Source: Clostridiales bacterium (GTDB taxonomy: Bacteria; Bacillota; Clostridia; Oscillospirales; CAG-272). From it: a stretch of DNA of 6,752 bases. Position numbers and translations under genes: made by a program. Positions 1 to 6,752 of this stretch are shown piece by piece; position 1 is the first letter of the stretch; every line of letters starts with the position of its first letter. The DNA is taken from contig QALR01000010.1 of NCBI GenBank assembly GCA_003150035.1, positions 1 through 6,752 of the forward strand, given 5' to 3'. The notes below the pieces were generated by a model that ran no database searches, was not told the DNA's origin, and worked only from the letters and a program-made list of their open reading frames with translations.

Positions 1-464
1 AAGAAATAAAATTCCTTTCCCGAAACCTTATCCTTCAACTTCGCCCAAGAACAAACCCTCCGGCATTGCGCATCCCAGCCAAAAGAAGGCTTATCCTGTG
101 TCTCCGACAACCAGTAATTTCCCGAATCCAATAATTTAAACCGATCTTTCTTAAATAAGACCGCGGCATGTTCCCCTGCCTCTTTTCCGTCATCCCGACC
201 TACGCCGACATACGTGTACGTACCATCTTTCACTAAATCCTTCACTTGGTGAATCAACCCTTCTTGAATCCCAAAGACATCAAAATCATGAAAATGTACC
301 AACGACACGGCCATATCCTTCCGATGCGTCCAAGAATCATCCTTATCTCCGTCATTATCATACCGCAGGTTAAAACTACCTACGTTCAACTGACATTTCT
401 GCTGCCCCAATATTCCGGAGCAGAAACTAAATAAAGAAATAAATACTATAACTAGATTTCTCAT
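1..464 (-). CDS. Secreted endonuclease/exonuclease/phosphatase (EEP) family protein, 3' part missing
   Basis: Reading from the ATG at 464 toward the left edge gives 154 intact codons with no stop, so the C-terminal half lies outside the window. Residues 1-20 form a hydrophobic signal peptide (MRNLVIVFISLF...ILG) with probable cleavage before QQ; there is no good lipobox, so a periplasmic or secreted soluble protein is likely. Family motifs seen are FNLRYD at 31-36 (Asn32 in the first metal-site strand), GIQEG at 65-69 (Glu68, the usual Mg2+ ligand of the EEP fold), and the segment at about 114-140 (YWLSET, GWDA, RR, SWAK), which is typical of Bacteroidetes secreted members. The later catalytic motifs (GDFN-like and SDHxP-like) would be beyond the edge. 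EEP members cut phosphodiesters or phosphomonoesters in nucleic acids, lipids or sugar phosphates; which applies here is unknown. The gene starts 16 bp after susD with no terminator between, so it is probably co-transcribed with susCD. Confidence 0.86.
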   Translation of the reverse strand, partial: MRNLVIVFISLFSFCSGILGQQKCQLNVGSFNLRYDNDGDKDDSWTHRKDMAVSLVHFHDFDVFGIQEGLIHQVKDLVKDGTYTYVGVGRDDGKEAGEHAAVLFKKDRFKLLDSGNYWLSETQDKPSFGWDAQCRRVCSWAKLKDKVSGKEFYF

Positions 465-480
465 ACTATTCTTATTTTAA
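465..480 (-). promoter_or_regulatory. Short A-rich spacer between susD and the EEP gene
   Basis: The 16 bases between the susD stop and the EEP start are A-rich on the coding strand (including AAAATAAGAATAG) and hold neither a hairpin nor room for a promoter. The spacer probably acts as the translation leader of the EEP gene and is the reason for placing that gene in the susCD operon. Confidence 0.5.
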
Positions 481-2244
481 TTACCAACCCGGATTCTGTT
501 TCAAATTAGGATTTTTCTGAATTGCCGCCGCCGGAATCGGATAATAATATTGACGATCATCATCATACCAGATCCTAGGATCGTTATCAGACCAAGTGAG
601 GTTTCCATATGTACCCTGTGTCAACCCTTGTTGGGTATCATCCCCTACTGATATCGGCGTACAACTAGCCGGTAAATTCTCCGGTTTACTACCGATATAG
701 AACACGACATCCATTGTTCCGTCATGGTCAAGATCCATCGGTTCATTCAATTTCGGGACATAAATACCCGTCCAACGCATAGTCATCAATTTACCTAACT
801 TCCAACGCTTGATATCCGAGAAACGGAATCCCTCCAAAGCAAGTTCAATAGAACGTTCCCTGCGGATTTCCAATAAGACTGGATCTGAGATATTAGGGAA
901 ATAAGTATTCTGAAGATAAGTATCCACCTTCACCGGCTTGGCATTTAATCCTCCCGTAATACCGGCGCGGGCACGTAAAGCTCCAACTGTCTTGCTCCAA
1001 TCCTGATCACTCAATGTACCCAATTCCGCTTTGGCCTCCGCATAATTCAACAGCACCTCCGCATAACGGAAAAGAGGTATAGCGTTTGTATTCAAGGCCC
1101 CAGCGTCATAACGAGTAGCATCCAACGTATACTTAATCGGCTGATAACCGGTAAATGTATAGCCATTGAAATTCGGAGCGGCAGGTTCCCCGTCTCTCTG
1201 ATAACCCGGAGTACGAATTGTTTGCGCTAAACGCATATCACGATCTTGGCATTCATCATAGAACAACATTGTCTCATATCCCGGACGATCCGTAAATGGA
1301 GTTCCATCGATACTCAAAAATGTGTTGACAAACGTACGAGTCATGCTAAAACGAGAGCCGTAGGTACCCGATGTCCACCACCAATTCGCGTCACCTAGTT
1401 TACCTAGAGTTACGTCACAACAGCTAGCAAGCATTACCTCGCTCGTGATCGGCGTATCACTAATGAATATAGCACGCATCGAGCCATCTGTTCCCGCACC
1501 TGTATATAAAGAATGACCAGATTCTGCCATCACGGTTTCAGCAGCGTTAACAGCCTCTTGGAACCACTTATTCGCTGTATCGGCCAATCCCAATTCCGTA
1601 TGATACTTACGGAAAGAACCTTCAAACAGGCAAATACGGGATTTCAAAGCGTAAGCCACCCACTTCGTCACCAAAGATCCCGTACCATCACTCGTACGAG
1701 TAATATGTTCGCACGCAAAATCCAAGTCTTCCAAAACTTTGTCCATCACGAATGTTCTGGGATCACGCTCATCATACAGCTCCTCGTCATCAATACTCAA
1801 CGATTTATCTACCCAAGGCACATCTCCAAAACGGAGTACTTTCTCATAATAGAAATAAGCACGGAAAAAGCGGGCCAATCCGATATAATTATCACGTACG
1901 GACTCGTCTAGCTGATCACTCACGCAATTCTCAATGAAATAATTCAAATTACGTAAGTTTTTCCAATCATCGGAAGACCAGCCCGTAGCGACCTCAGCCG
2001 AATAAGCCCCATCTCTCAAAAAAGAATCGAAACTTGTTACCGCACCATAATCACACATCGCATCTTTCTTATACCCATTACTGATAGAAGGCAAAATATC
2101 ATAAAAGGAATAAGAATATGTCTGAAGTCCTTTCTCATTATTAAATATAGATTCCTTGTCTATTTCCGATTTTGGAGACTCATCCATCGAACAAGCACCC
2201 AATAACAAGCAAGCCGATATAAAAGAATATACTAGTTTTTTCAT
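481..2244 (-). CDS. susD-like: SusD-like starch-binding-family outer-membrane lipoprotein (RagB/SusD family)
   Basis: Complete 587-residue protein, within the usual SusD size range. The N-terminus is a lipoprotein signal peptide with lipobox LLGAC; Cys18 would be lipidated, and the following SMDE is acidic like the Bacteroidetes surface-export signal, so a cell-surface location is expected. SusD hallmarks are visible: RYAEVLLNYAEAKAEL at 393-408 (TPR-like helix), RARAGI near 424-429, and EIRRERSIELALEGFRF...DIKRW at 459-481. SusD proteins form a lid over the SusC barrel and help capture glycan ligands; the ligand here is not readable. Three consecutive tryptophans at 288-290 could contribute to an aromatic sugar-binding surface (inference). 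A DxDxDG-type loop at 504-512 resembles an EF-hand calcium site but lacks the usual acidic residue at position 12. The start codon follows the susC stop by 10 bp, which suggests translational coupling; the only SD-like piece is a weak GAGA. Confidence 0.96.
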   Translation of the reverse strand: MKKLVYSFISACLLLGACSMDESPKSEIDKESIFNNEKGLQTYSYSFYDILPSISNGYKKDAMCDYGAVTSFDSFLRDGAYSAEVATGWSSDDWKNLRNLNYFIENCVSDQLDESVRDNYIGLARFFRAYFYYEKVLRFGDVPWVDKSLSIDDEELYDERDPRTFVMDKVLEDLDFACEHITRTSDGTGSLVTKWVAYALKSRICLFEGSFRKYHTELGLADTANKWFQEAVNAAETVMAESGHSLYTGAGTDGSMRAIFISDTPITSEVMLASCCDVTLGKLGDANWWWTSGTYGSRFSMTRTFVNTFLSIDGTPFTDRPGYETMLFYDECQDRDMRLAQTIRTPGYQRDGEPAAPNFNGYTFTGYQPIKYTLDATRYDAGALNTNAIPLFRYAEVLLNYAEAKAELGTLSDQDWSKTVGALRARAGITGGLNAKPVKVDTYLQNTYFPNISDPVLLEIRRERSIELALEGFRFSDIKRWKLGKLMTMRWTGIYVPKLNEPMDLDHDGTMDVVFYIGSKPENLPASCTPISVGDDTQQGLTQGTYGNLTWSDNDPRIWYDDDRQYYYPIPAAAIQKNPNLKQNPGW

Positions 2245-2254
2245 GTCTCAAGAT

Positions 2255-5200
2255 TTAAAAAGTTACTGATACACCTAAGCTTATGCTTCGCATTTGAGGA
2301 TAACTATTACCATCACCACTACCTCGTTTCCCGTTCAAGCCAGACTTCATATCCGCATCCGTCAAATCCGGGTCCGAACCATAGATATTTGTCACATCCA
2401 AATCACGGGTATGTTTATACAAGGGAGACCAACACCACAAATTCTCCGCCGAGATATAAACCCGGGCATTTTGAAGCATGATCTTCGAGATCCATTGTTT
2501 GGGTAATGTATAACCAAATTGCAGATTCTTCAAACGGATATAAGCCACATTCTGCAAGTAACGAGTCTGTTTCGTATCTCTAATAGATGTATTATAACCC
2601 GCATAACGAGGCAAATAAGCGCCTTGATTATCCTCAGTCCAATAATTATCGACATGCCATGTCGGTAGATTATTATACGGACGATTATATTGTCCCCAGA
2701 AAATACATTCCGAACTAGGATACCAATCCTGCTTTCCTACACCTTGGAAGAAGGCTGATATAAAGAAGTTATTCCAATCACCGCTTAGGTTAATACTATA
2801 AGCAAAACGAGGTAAGCTATTACCAATCACCTTCAAATCCCCATGATCATCAACCCGGTTCGTTCCATAATCGATCGCACCGTTCCCGTCTTGATCCTTT
2901 AGCTTCACGTCTCCCGGATACCAAATATTTTTGGAAGATGACTTGATTAATTTCTGGGTAGCATGATTATCGATATCCGCTTGGTCTTTAAATAAGCCCT
3001 CGGTCTCGTATCCCCAAATCTCACCGACACGCATACCCTCATAGTAATCATCCAGATACTTATTCTCATTATTATAACGATCTATGGTTGAAATATAATC
3101 AGACAGAGTACCCTTGATCTCATAATTAAACGGTTTGCTAGCCAGCTCAAAATGATCACGCCAAGTCAATGTGATTTCCCAGCCTTTCGTTGTCATATCC
3201 GCATAGTTACCTTTTGGGGAAGCGGCACCGAAAATCTCAGGGAGCGTCTTACCGACCGTGTACATATCCGTAGTCTTACGGATGTAGTAATCGCCGGAGA
3301 AACGGAAACGACTGTTCAACATACCAAAGTCAAGTCCTACGTCAGTTGTCGTAGCGGTCTCCCAAGTAAGTCCGCTTGGCATAACGGCAGGTGCGCTGGT
3401 ATACTTATTCAACGCTCCATTCAATACCCGATCGGAAGTCTTGATGCTTAAAAGCTCAAGGAAACTATACGGGTCAACATTACCATTACCCAGTGAACCA
3501 TAAGAAGCCCTGACTTTCATATCCGAGAAGATTTGTTCATTCACCCGCCAGAACGACTCCTCCGAGATTCTCCAACCCGCCGATACAGATGGGAAGAATG
3601 CCCATTGCTGATCTGTCGGGAATTTCGAGGAACCATCATAACGGCCGTTCACCTCCAACAGATAACGATCCTTAAACGCATAATTCAACCGGAAGAATCC
3701 ACCGGCTACCCGCCAACGGTTATATTTACCGGATGTAGTGATAGCGTCACCCAACGCCAAATTAATGTTATCCGTATCATCAAACAACAATCCATTCCGC
3801 TGAACCTCTAGGTTCTTATATTGAGACTGTTCATAATTATAACCGATCATACCTTTAAAATAATGCGCCTCCGCAAACGTATCCTCATAATCGGCATAAA
3901 TATTAGTAGCGATATAATCAGTCTTACCGGTCGTTTCTTTTAAATCATTGTATTTCTCGCTCAACAGCAAGCTCTCACCTTCCACTTTGCTATAAGGAAC
4001 CGGGACACGGCGTTGCGTCTTATTATTATCCGTATTCCTAAATGTAAAATCACCCCTTACATGCAACTTATTGTTTAAGAATGATGTCGTAAAGCTAGTC
4101 GTATTCCGTAATACCTTATTATTCGTATCAATGCCGTTCTTGCCATATATGAAATCACCTATCGTATAAGCGGCCGCAAAAGACAGGCTTCCATCCGGAT
4201 TGAAAATAGGCTGGCAAGGATGTCCCTCATCCGATATATTACGCCAGATTGAACCACCCTCACCGACATTCATCGGGTTATGATAATCCATATTCGAGAA
4301 TTCCATGTTATTCTCCACTTTCAACCAATCAAACAGTTGGATAGAACCTTTCGCACGTAAATTCATCGTTTTGTAATCGTCCGTATTATAACGGAACAAA
4401 CCATCATATCCATAGAAACGGCCGGATATATAATAATTTAATTTACCATTACTTCCTGTCAACGATAGATTATGGTCCTGCGCAAACGTATTCTTCTTAT
4501 ATAAAGCATCGTAATAATCCTCATTTCCATAATAAACATATTTGCCGTTGGCATCTTTCTCTACTTCTGAGGTAATACCTTGTTCTTTCCGCAACCTGAA
4601 ATCTTCCAGCCAACCAAGAGAGAAGTCTTGGGTCTTATTAATGTTCTTCGGATCCGCCGAATAATTGTTCCATGCGTGATAAGCCTCATAGAAACGTTCG
4701 GCATACATATATCCATCCGTCACCACATCGGGAACCGTAGCCGGACGTTGTAACGAGAAATTACCCGTATACGTAATAGAAGTCTTATCTTTAGCCGGTT
4801 CTTTTGTCGTAATCAATACCACACCAAACGTACCCCGGGCACCATAAATAGCGGCAGAGGCCGCATCCTTCAATACAGACACGCTAGCGATATCATTTGG
4901 ATTCAACATAGACGGATCCCCCTCAACACCATCGATCAAAACCAAGGCATCCCCGCCTTGACCGATAGAGGTCGTACCACGCACGTTATAACTAGCCGTA
5001 CGGGTCGGCTTACCATCCGTCAACTGGATATTCAAGTTCGGGATAGAACCTTGCAACATCTGGGTAGCGTTCGATACGGAACGGTTCTCAAAAACCTCGC
5101 TCGTCACTTGTTCCACGGCACCCGTTAAGTTTACTTTCTTTTGAGTACCATAACCTACAACCACGACCTCATCTAATTTTTGGGTATCCTCATGAATAGA

Positions 5201-5743
5201 AATGACCAGATTATTCTTATTTCCTACCGGTACCTCTTGAGCTACGTAACCGATATAAGAGATTTGAAGTATCGAATTCGGAGTTACCTCGATGGAGAAA
5301 TTACCATCAATGTCCGTGATCGTTCCATTCGTAGAGCCTTTCACTACCACATTGGCGCCGATGATAGGTTCGCCTTTTGAGTCCACCACCGAACCTGTAA
5401 CTTTTTTACTTTCTTGTTGTTTTACCGCCTCTGCGGATGACAAGACAACTTGATTCCCCGATTTCAATACATAATCAACATTCGCTTGTTTGGAAAGCGA
5501 TTTCATTACAAAATTAATGTCTCCGTCTTTCACATTAACCGAAACCGGAAAATCCAATCCTTTGATTTCATCATTGTAAAAGAAACGATATTCCGTTGTC
5601 TTCTCCAATTCTTTAATAACTTCTCGCATCGGTTTATCCTTGACCGACAACGAAATCTGAGCGGCTACCGCAACCCCGGAAAAGCCCGACAATAATTGGG
5701 CATACAAAAGTGTCCGGAAAAAAGAGTGCTTGAAATTACTCAT
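2255..5743 (-). CDS. susC-like: SusC-like TonB-dependent outer-membrane transporter with STN signalling domain (SusC/RagA family)
   Basis: Complete 1162-residue protein. Order of parts: signal peptide 1-28 (cleavage after AVAA); STN domain about 30-102; carboxypeptidase-regulatory-like beta-sandwich about 114-187 (GSVVDSKGEPIIGANVVVKG, then DGNFSI and ISYIGY); TonB box DEVVVVGYG at 191-199; plug domain about 203-313 with the SusC signatures DGVEGDP (271-277) and SVLKDAASAAIYGARG (289-304); then a 22-strand-type beta-barrel ending in SVTF, where the terminal Phe fits the outer-membrane assembly signal. It should import a bound oligosaccharide or similar ligand, powered by TonB. The STN domain is absent from many SusC proteins and marks those that signal to a FecR anti-sigma factor; such a gene lies immediately upstream. 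A Ca2+-loop-like DQDGNGAID lies at 950-958. The ATG at 5743 is the first start after an in-frame TAA 33 nt upstream. No frameshift or truncation was seen. Confidence 0.97.
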   Translation of the reverse strand: MSNFKHSFFRTLLYAQLLSGFSGVAVAAQISLSVKDKPMREVIKELEKTTEYRFFYNDEIKGLDFPVSVNVKDGDINFVMKSLSKQANVDYVLKSGNQVVLSSAEAVKQQESKKVTGSVVDSKGEPIIGANVVVKGSTNGTITDIDGNFSIEVTPNSILQISYIGYVAQEVPVGNKNNLVISIHEDTQKLDEVVVVGYGTQKKVNLTGAVEQVTSEVFENRSVSNATQMLQGSIPNLNIQLTDGKPTRTASYNVRGTTSIGQGGDALVLIDGVEGDPSMLNPNDIASVSVLKDAASAAIYGARGTFGVVLITTKEPAKDKTSITYTGNFSLQRPATVPDVVTDGYMYAERFYEAYHAWNNYSADPKNINKTQDFSLGWLEDFRLRKEQGITSEVEKDANGKYVYYGNEDYYDALYKKNTFAQDHNLSLTGSNGKLNYYISGRFYGYDGLFRYNTDDYKTMNLRAKGSIQLFDWLKVENNMEFSNMDYHNPMNVGEGGSIWRNISDEGHPCQPIFNPDGSLSFAAAYTIGDFIYGKNGIDTNNKVLRNTTSFTTSFLNNKLHVRGDFTFRNTDNNKTQRRVPVPYSKVEGESLLLSEKYNDLKETTGKTDYIATNIYADYEDTFAEAHYFKGMIGYNYEQSQYKNLEVQRNGLLFDDTDNINLALGDAITTSGKYNRWRVAGGFFRLNYAFKDRYLLEVNGRYDGSSKFPTDQQWAFFPSVSAGWRISEESFWRVNEQIFSDMKVRASYGSLGNGNVDPYSFLELLSIKTSDRVLNGALNKYTSAPAVMPSGLTWETATTTDVGLDFGMLNSRFRFSGDYYIRKTTDMYTVGKTLPEIFGAASPKGNYADMTTKGWEITLTWRDHFELASKPFNYEIKGTLSDYISTIDRYNNENKYLDDYYEGMRVGEIWGYETEGLFKDQADIDNHATQKLIKSSSKNIWYPGDVKLKDQDGNGAIDYGTNRVDDHGDLKVIGNSLPRFAYSINLSGDWNNFFISAFFQGVGKQDWYPSSECIFWGQYNRPYNNLPTWHVDNYWTEDNQGAYLPRYAGYNTSIRDTKQTRYLQNVAYIRLKNLQFGYTLPKQWISKIMLQNARVYISAENLWCWSPLYKHTRDLDVTNIYGSDPDLTDADMKSGLNGKRGSGDGNSYPQMRSISLGVSVTF

Positions 5744-5760
5744 TTTTAAAAGTTTTTTAA
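5744..5760 (-). promoter_or_regulatory. A/T-rich translation leader of susC without Shine-Dalgarno sequence
   Basis: The 17 bases before the susC ATG contain only A and T apart from one C on the coding strand and include no GGAG-like element. This is the normal style of Bacteroidetes ribosome binding regions, where unstructured A-rich leaders support initiation. It supports the start at 5743, together with the in-frame TAA 33 nt upstream and the clean signal peptide that follows. Confidence 0.55.
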
Positions 5761-5825
5761 TAACACATAGATTTTAAACAGGTAACTTTACAAGCAAATC
5801 ACGCATGTAGTCTATCTTATTTATA

Positions 5826-5907
5826 ACCGGCTAGTTATTTCCTTAAAGATATTACGTACAAGTGATTTTGCTTAAGAGGAAGAAGGGCTTAGCCTTTCTT
5901 CTTTTTT
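5826..5907 (+). ncRNA. Candidate cis-antisense small RNA to the susC leader (DonS-like)
   Basis: The plus-strand terminator at 5874-5907 has no coding gene upstream in its own direction; the nearest DNA is the susC leader and susC itself in antisense. A transcript starting near 5826 and ending in the T-tract would be about 80 nt and antisense to the susC leader. A weak Bacteroides-type promoter can be traced: TATCTTAT (5813-5820; consensus TAnnTTTG, four of six defined bases) and TTTA (5787-5790; consensus TTTG), 22 bp apart. The start point is approximate. The same location and orientation are known for DonS in the don PUL of B. fragilis, which represses its locus and sits beside a sigma/anti-sigma pair. 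No sequence homology to DonS is claimed; the case rests on placement and the terminator. Confidence 0.33.
5874..5907 (+). terminator. Plus-strand intrinsic-terminator-like hairpin in the fecR-susC gap
   Basis: Read on the plus strand, GAAGAAGGGC (5879-5888), loop TTA, and GCCTTTCTTC (5892-5901) form a 10-bp stem with one G-U pair, followed at once by six T residues (5902-5907). The T-tract can also pair with AAGAG (5874-5878), giving up to 15 pairs. Read on the minus strand the same stem has A-C mismatches at the G-U positions and lacks a clean downstream T-tract, so the better orientation is plus, opposite to every gene here. It could still weakly end the fecR transcript, because it lies about 60 bp after the fecR stop. 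The pairing is seen directly; terminator activity is inferred. Confidence 0.62.
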
Positions 5908-5966
5908 ACTATAATCATCTAACTCATCCCATAGGCTTCTTCTTTATTAGGTTAACATTCAACATC

Positions 5967-6752
5967 CTACTTCTCATTTAAATAGATAGTATCACCTACC
6001 GACTCATAAGTAATCGGAGCCGTAAGGCTTATTATTTCAAATACATTATCAAGACTATTATTCCGGATAACGCCCGAAAAACTATATTTTTTGATCCTAT
6101 TTGATAAAAAATGGACTTTTACATTATACATACGATCCAGAAGAATCGCAATCTCTTCCAATGATTCACCGGAAAACGCCAGTTCATTCGTACGCCATAG
6201 ACTAGCATACGAAGTATTCCTTGGATGATTTACAGATAGCCGGCGATCGGTTTTACTAAATATAGCACATTGATCAGGCGTTAATATCGCCATCTGATTT
6301 CCAGCTTTGGCACGCACGCTACCCTCAAATAAAGTAGCGATCATTTCATCATCTTCATCGTATGCCTTCACATTAAAAGTCGTACCTAATGCCTCTACTT
6401 CCATATTTCCGGCTTTTACGACAAAGCGATGCTTCTTGTCTTTAGCTACCTCAAAATAAGCTTCTCCAGATAAAGATACAGACCTTTCTTTTACCCCATA
6501 ATTCGTATCATAAATAAGATGAGTATGTGAGTTTAACCATACTTTTGTTCCGTCGGGAAGAACTATGCTAGCACGTTGTCCCTTATCCGCAGATACGATA
6601 TAGCTTTGAGGCTCTGAAAATTGTGCTCTGCGTATATATAAATGAGAACCCATTCCCAAGCCTATACAAATTAAAGCCGCCGCCGCATAAGAGAACCACT
6701 TCCATAAGGTATGCGGTTTCTTCTTTATCTCCAAAGTTTTCTTCTCTTGTCT
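5967..6752 (-). CDS. fecR-like: FecR-family anti-sigma factor, 5' end missing (trans-envelope regulator of the susCD operon)
   Basis: The reading frame is open to the right edge (first visible codons RQEKKTLEIKKK), giving 261 residues plus stop. A TTG at 6734 opens a shorter frame but is unlikely to be the start, because family members carry roughly 60-90 cytoplasmic residues before the membrane span that bind the sigma factor, and only about 18 are present. Numbered from the edge: basic stretch 4-18, one membrane span about 19-40 (WFSYAAAALICIGLGMG), FecR domain about 56-149 with LPDGTKVWLNS, SLSGEAYFEVAKD and EALGTTFNVKAY, and a DUF4974-like C-terminus about 190-258 with LAFSGESLEEI, YSFSGVIRNN and a closing DTIYLNEK. 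The C-terminal domain is periplasmic and is where contact with the STN domain of the SusC partner is expected. The partner ECF sigma gene would be off the right edge. The regulated operon begins 223 bp downstream. Confidence 0.94.
   Translation of the reverse strand, partial: RQEKKTLEIKKKPHTLWKWFSYAAAALICIGLGMGSHLYIRRAQFSEPQSYIVSADKGQRASIVLPDGTKVWLNSHTHLIYDTNYGVKERSVSLSGEAYFEVAKDKKHRFVVKAGNMEVEALGTTFNVKAYDEDDEMIATLFEGSVRAKAGNQMAILTPDQCAIFSKTDRRLSVNHPRNTSYASLWRTNELAFSGESLEEIAILLDRMYNVKVHFLSNRIKKYSFSGVIRNNSLDNVFEIISLTAPITYESVGDTIYLNEK

Larger units (their letters stand above)
5744..5966. other. Non-coding gap between fecR and susC: presumed operon promoter and leader
   Basis: This 223-bp stretch has no credible gene on either strand. 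It must hold the susC promoter if susCD is induced separately from fecR, as is usual in sigma/anti-sigma PULs. I cannot place the ECF promoter firmly: the consensus for this sigma is unknown to me, and the nearest suggestive minus-strand sequence (GGTTAT about 5823-5828 and CTACAT about 5805-5810 in the minus-strand sense) has only a 12-bp spacer, shorter than normal for ECF promoters. The distinct element is the plus-strand hairpin at 5874-5907, listed separately. Small symmetrical pieces such as GTAAAGTTAC near 5783-5792 are too short to call operators. Confidence 0.6.

Noticed and set aside
246..434. Plus-strand open frame of 62 codons
   Set aside because: It lies wholly antisense to the EEP gene, whose signal peptide and motifs are clear; its translation has no family-like features.
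1513..1937. Plus-strand open frames of 132 and 61 codons
   Set aside because: Both are antisense shadows of the SusD coding region, with low-complexity His/Arg/Ile-rich translations and no supporting leader or neighbour.
2294..5695. Several plus-strand open frames of 66-99 codons inside susC
   Set aside because: They are shadows of the long SusC frame; none shows a recognisable domain.
5744..5760. TTTTAAAA-type symmetry next to the susC start as a binding site
   Set aside because: Homopolymeric A/T runs give such symmetry trivially; it is better explained as an ordinary Bacteroidetes A/T-rich leader.
5783..5792. Small palindrome GTAA-N2-TTAC as an operator
   Set aside because: Four-base arms are expected by chance in A/T-rich DNA, and no second copy was seen nearby.
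5863..5870. TGATTTTG resembling a Bacteroides -7 box on the plus strand, with TTTC 21 bp upstream
   Set aside because: As a promoter it would start transcription almost inside the terminator hairpin (about 5876), leaving no useful RNA, so it was not chosen as the antisense RNA promoter.
5874..5907. The hairpin as a dedicated minus-strand terminator for fecR
   Set aside because: On the minus strand the stem has up to three A-C mismatches and no clean T-tract after it; weak or bidirectional use is possible, but the plus orientation fits clearly better.

Overview
The window looks like part of a polysaccharide utilization locus (PUL) from a gut-type member of the Bacteroidales, probably Bacteroides or Parabacteroides (genus is a guess from protein style and base composition). 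Grounds: an adjacent SusC/SusD pair, a SusC with STN, carboxypeptidase-regulatory-like and TonB-box segments in order, a FecR anti-sigma factor with a DUF4974-like C-terminus, and A/T-rich leaders without classical Shine-Dalgarno sequences. No mobile element, tRNA, rRNA or CRISPR array was seen.

All four recognisable genes read on the minus strand, so transcription runs from high to low coordinates. (1) 6752-5967: most of a FecR-type anti-sigma factor; its N-terminal cytoplasmic part is cut off by the right edge, and a FecI-type ECF sigma gene is expected just beyond it. (2) 5966-5744: a 223-bp non-coding gap holding the presumed susC promoter and leader, plus a strong hairpin with a T-tract that points the opposite way (plus strand). 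(3) 5743-2255: a full-length SusC-like TonB-dependent transporter of 1162 aa. (4) 2244-481: a SusD-like surface lipoprotein of 587 aa, 10 bp after susC. (5) 464-1: the first 154 codons of a secreted endonuclease/exonuclease/phosphatase (EEP) superfamily enzyme, 16 bp after susD, running off the left edge.

The inferred working model is trans-envelope signalling of the FecA/FecR/FecI kind. Ligand captured by SusD and moved through SusC would make the periplasmic STN domain of SusC contact the periplasmic part of FecR, releasing the sigma factor that then transcribes susC, susD and the EEP gene as one operon. In Bacteroides this sigma/anti-sigma layout is often linked to host-glycan PULs, but the substrate here cannot be read from the sequence. 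The EEP enzyme is the only catalytic gene visible and hints at a phosphate-ester or phosphodiester bond in the substrate or its processing.

The most interesting non-coding signal is the plus-strand terminator-like hairpin between fecR and susC. No plus-strand gene exists to need it, and it sits where a cis-antisense small RNA against the susC leader would end, as described for DonS in the don PUL of Bacteroides fragilis.
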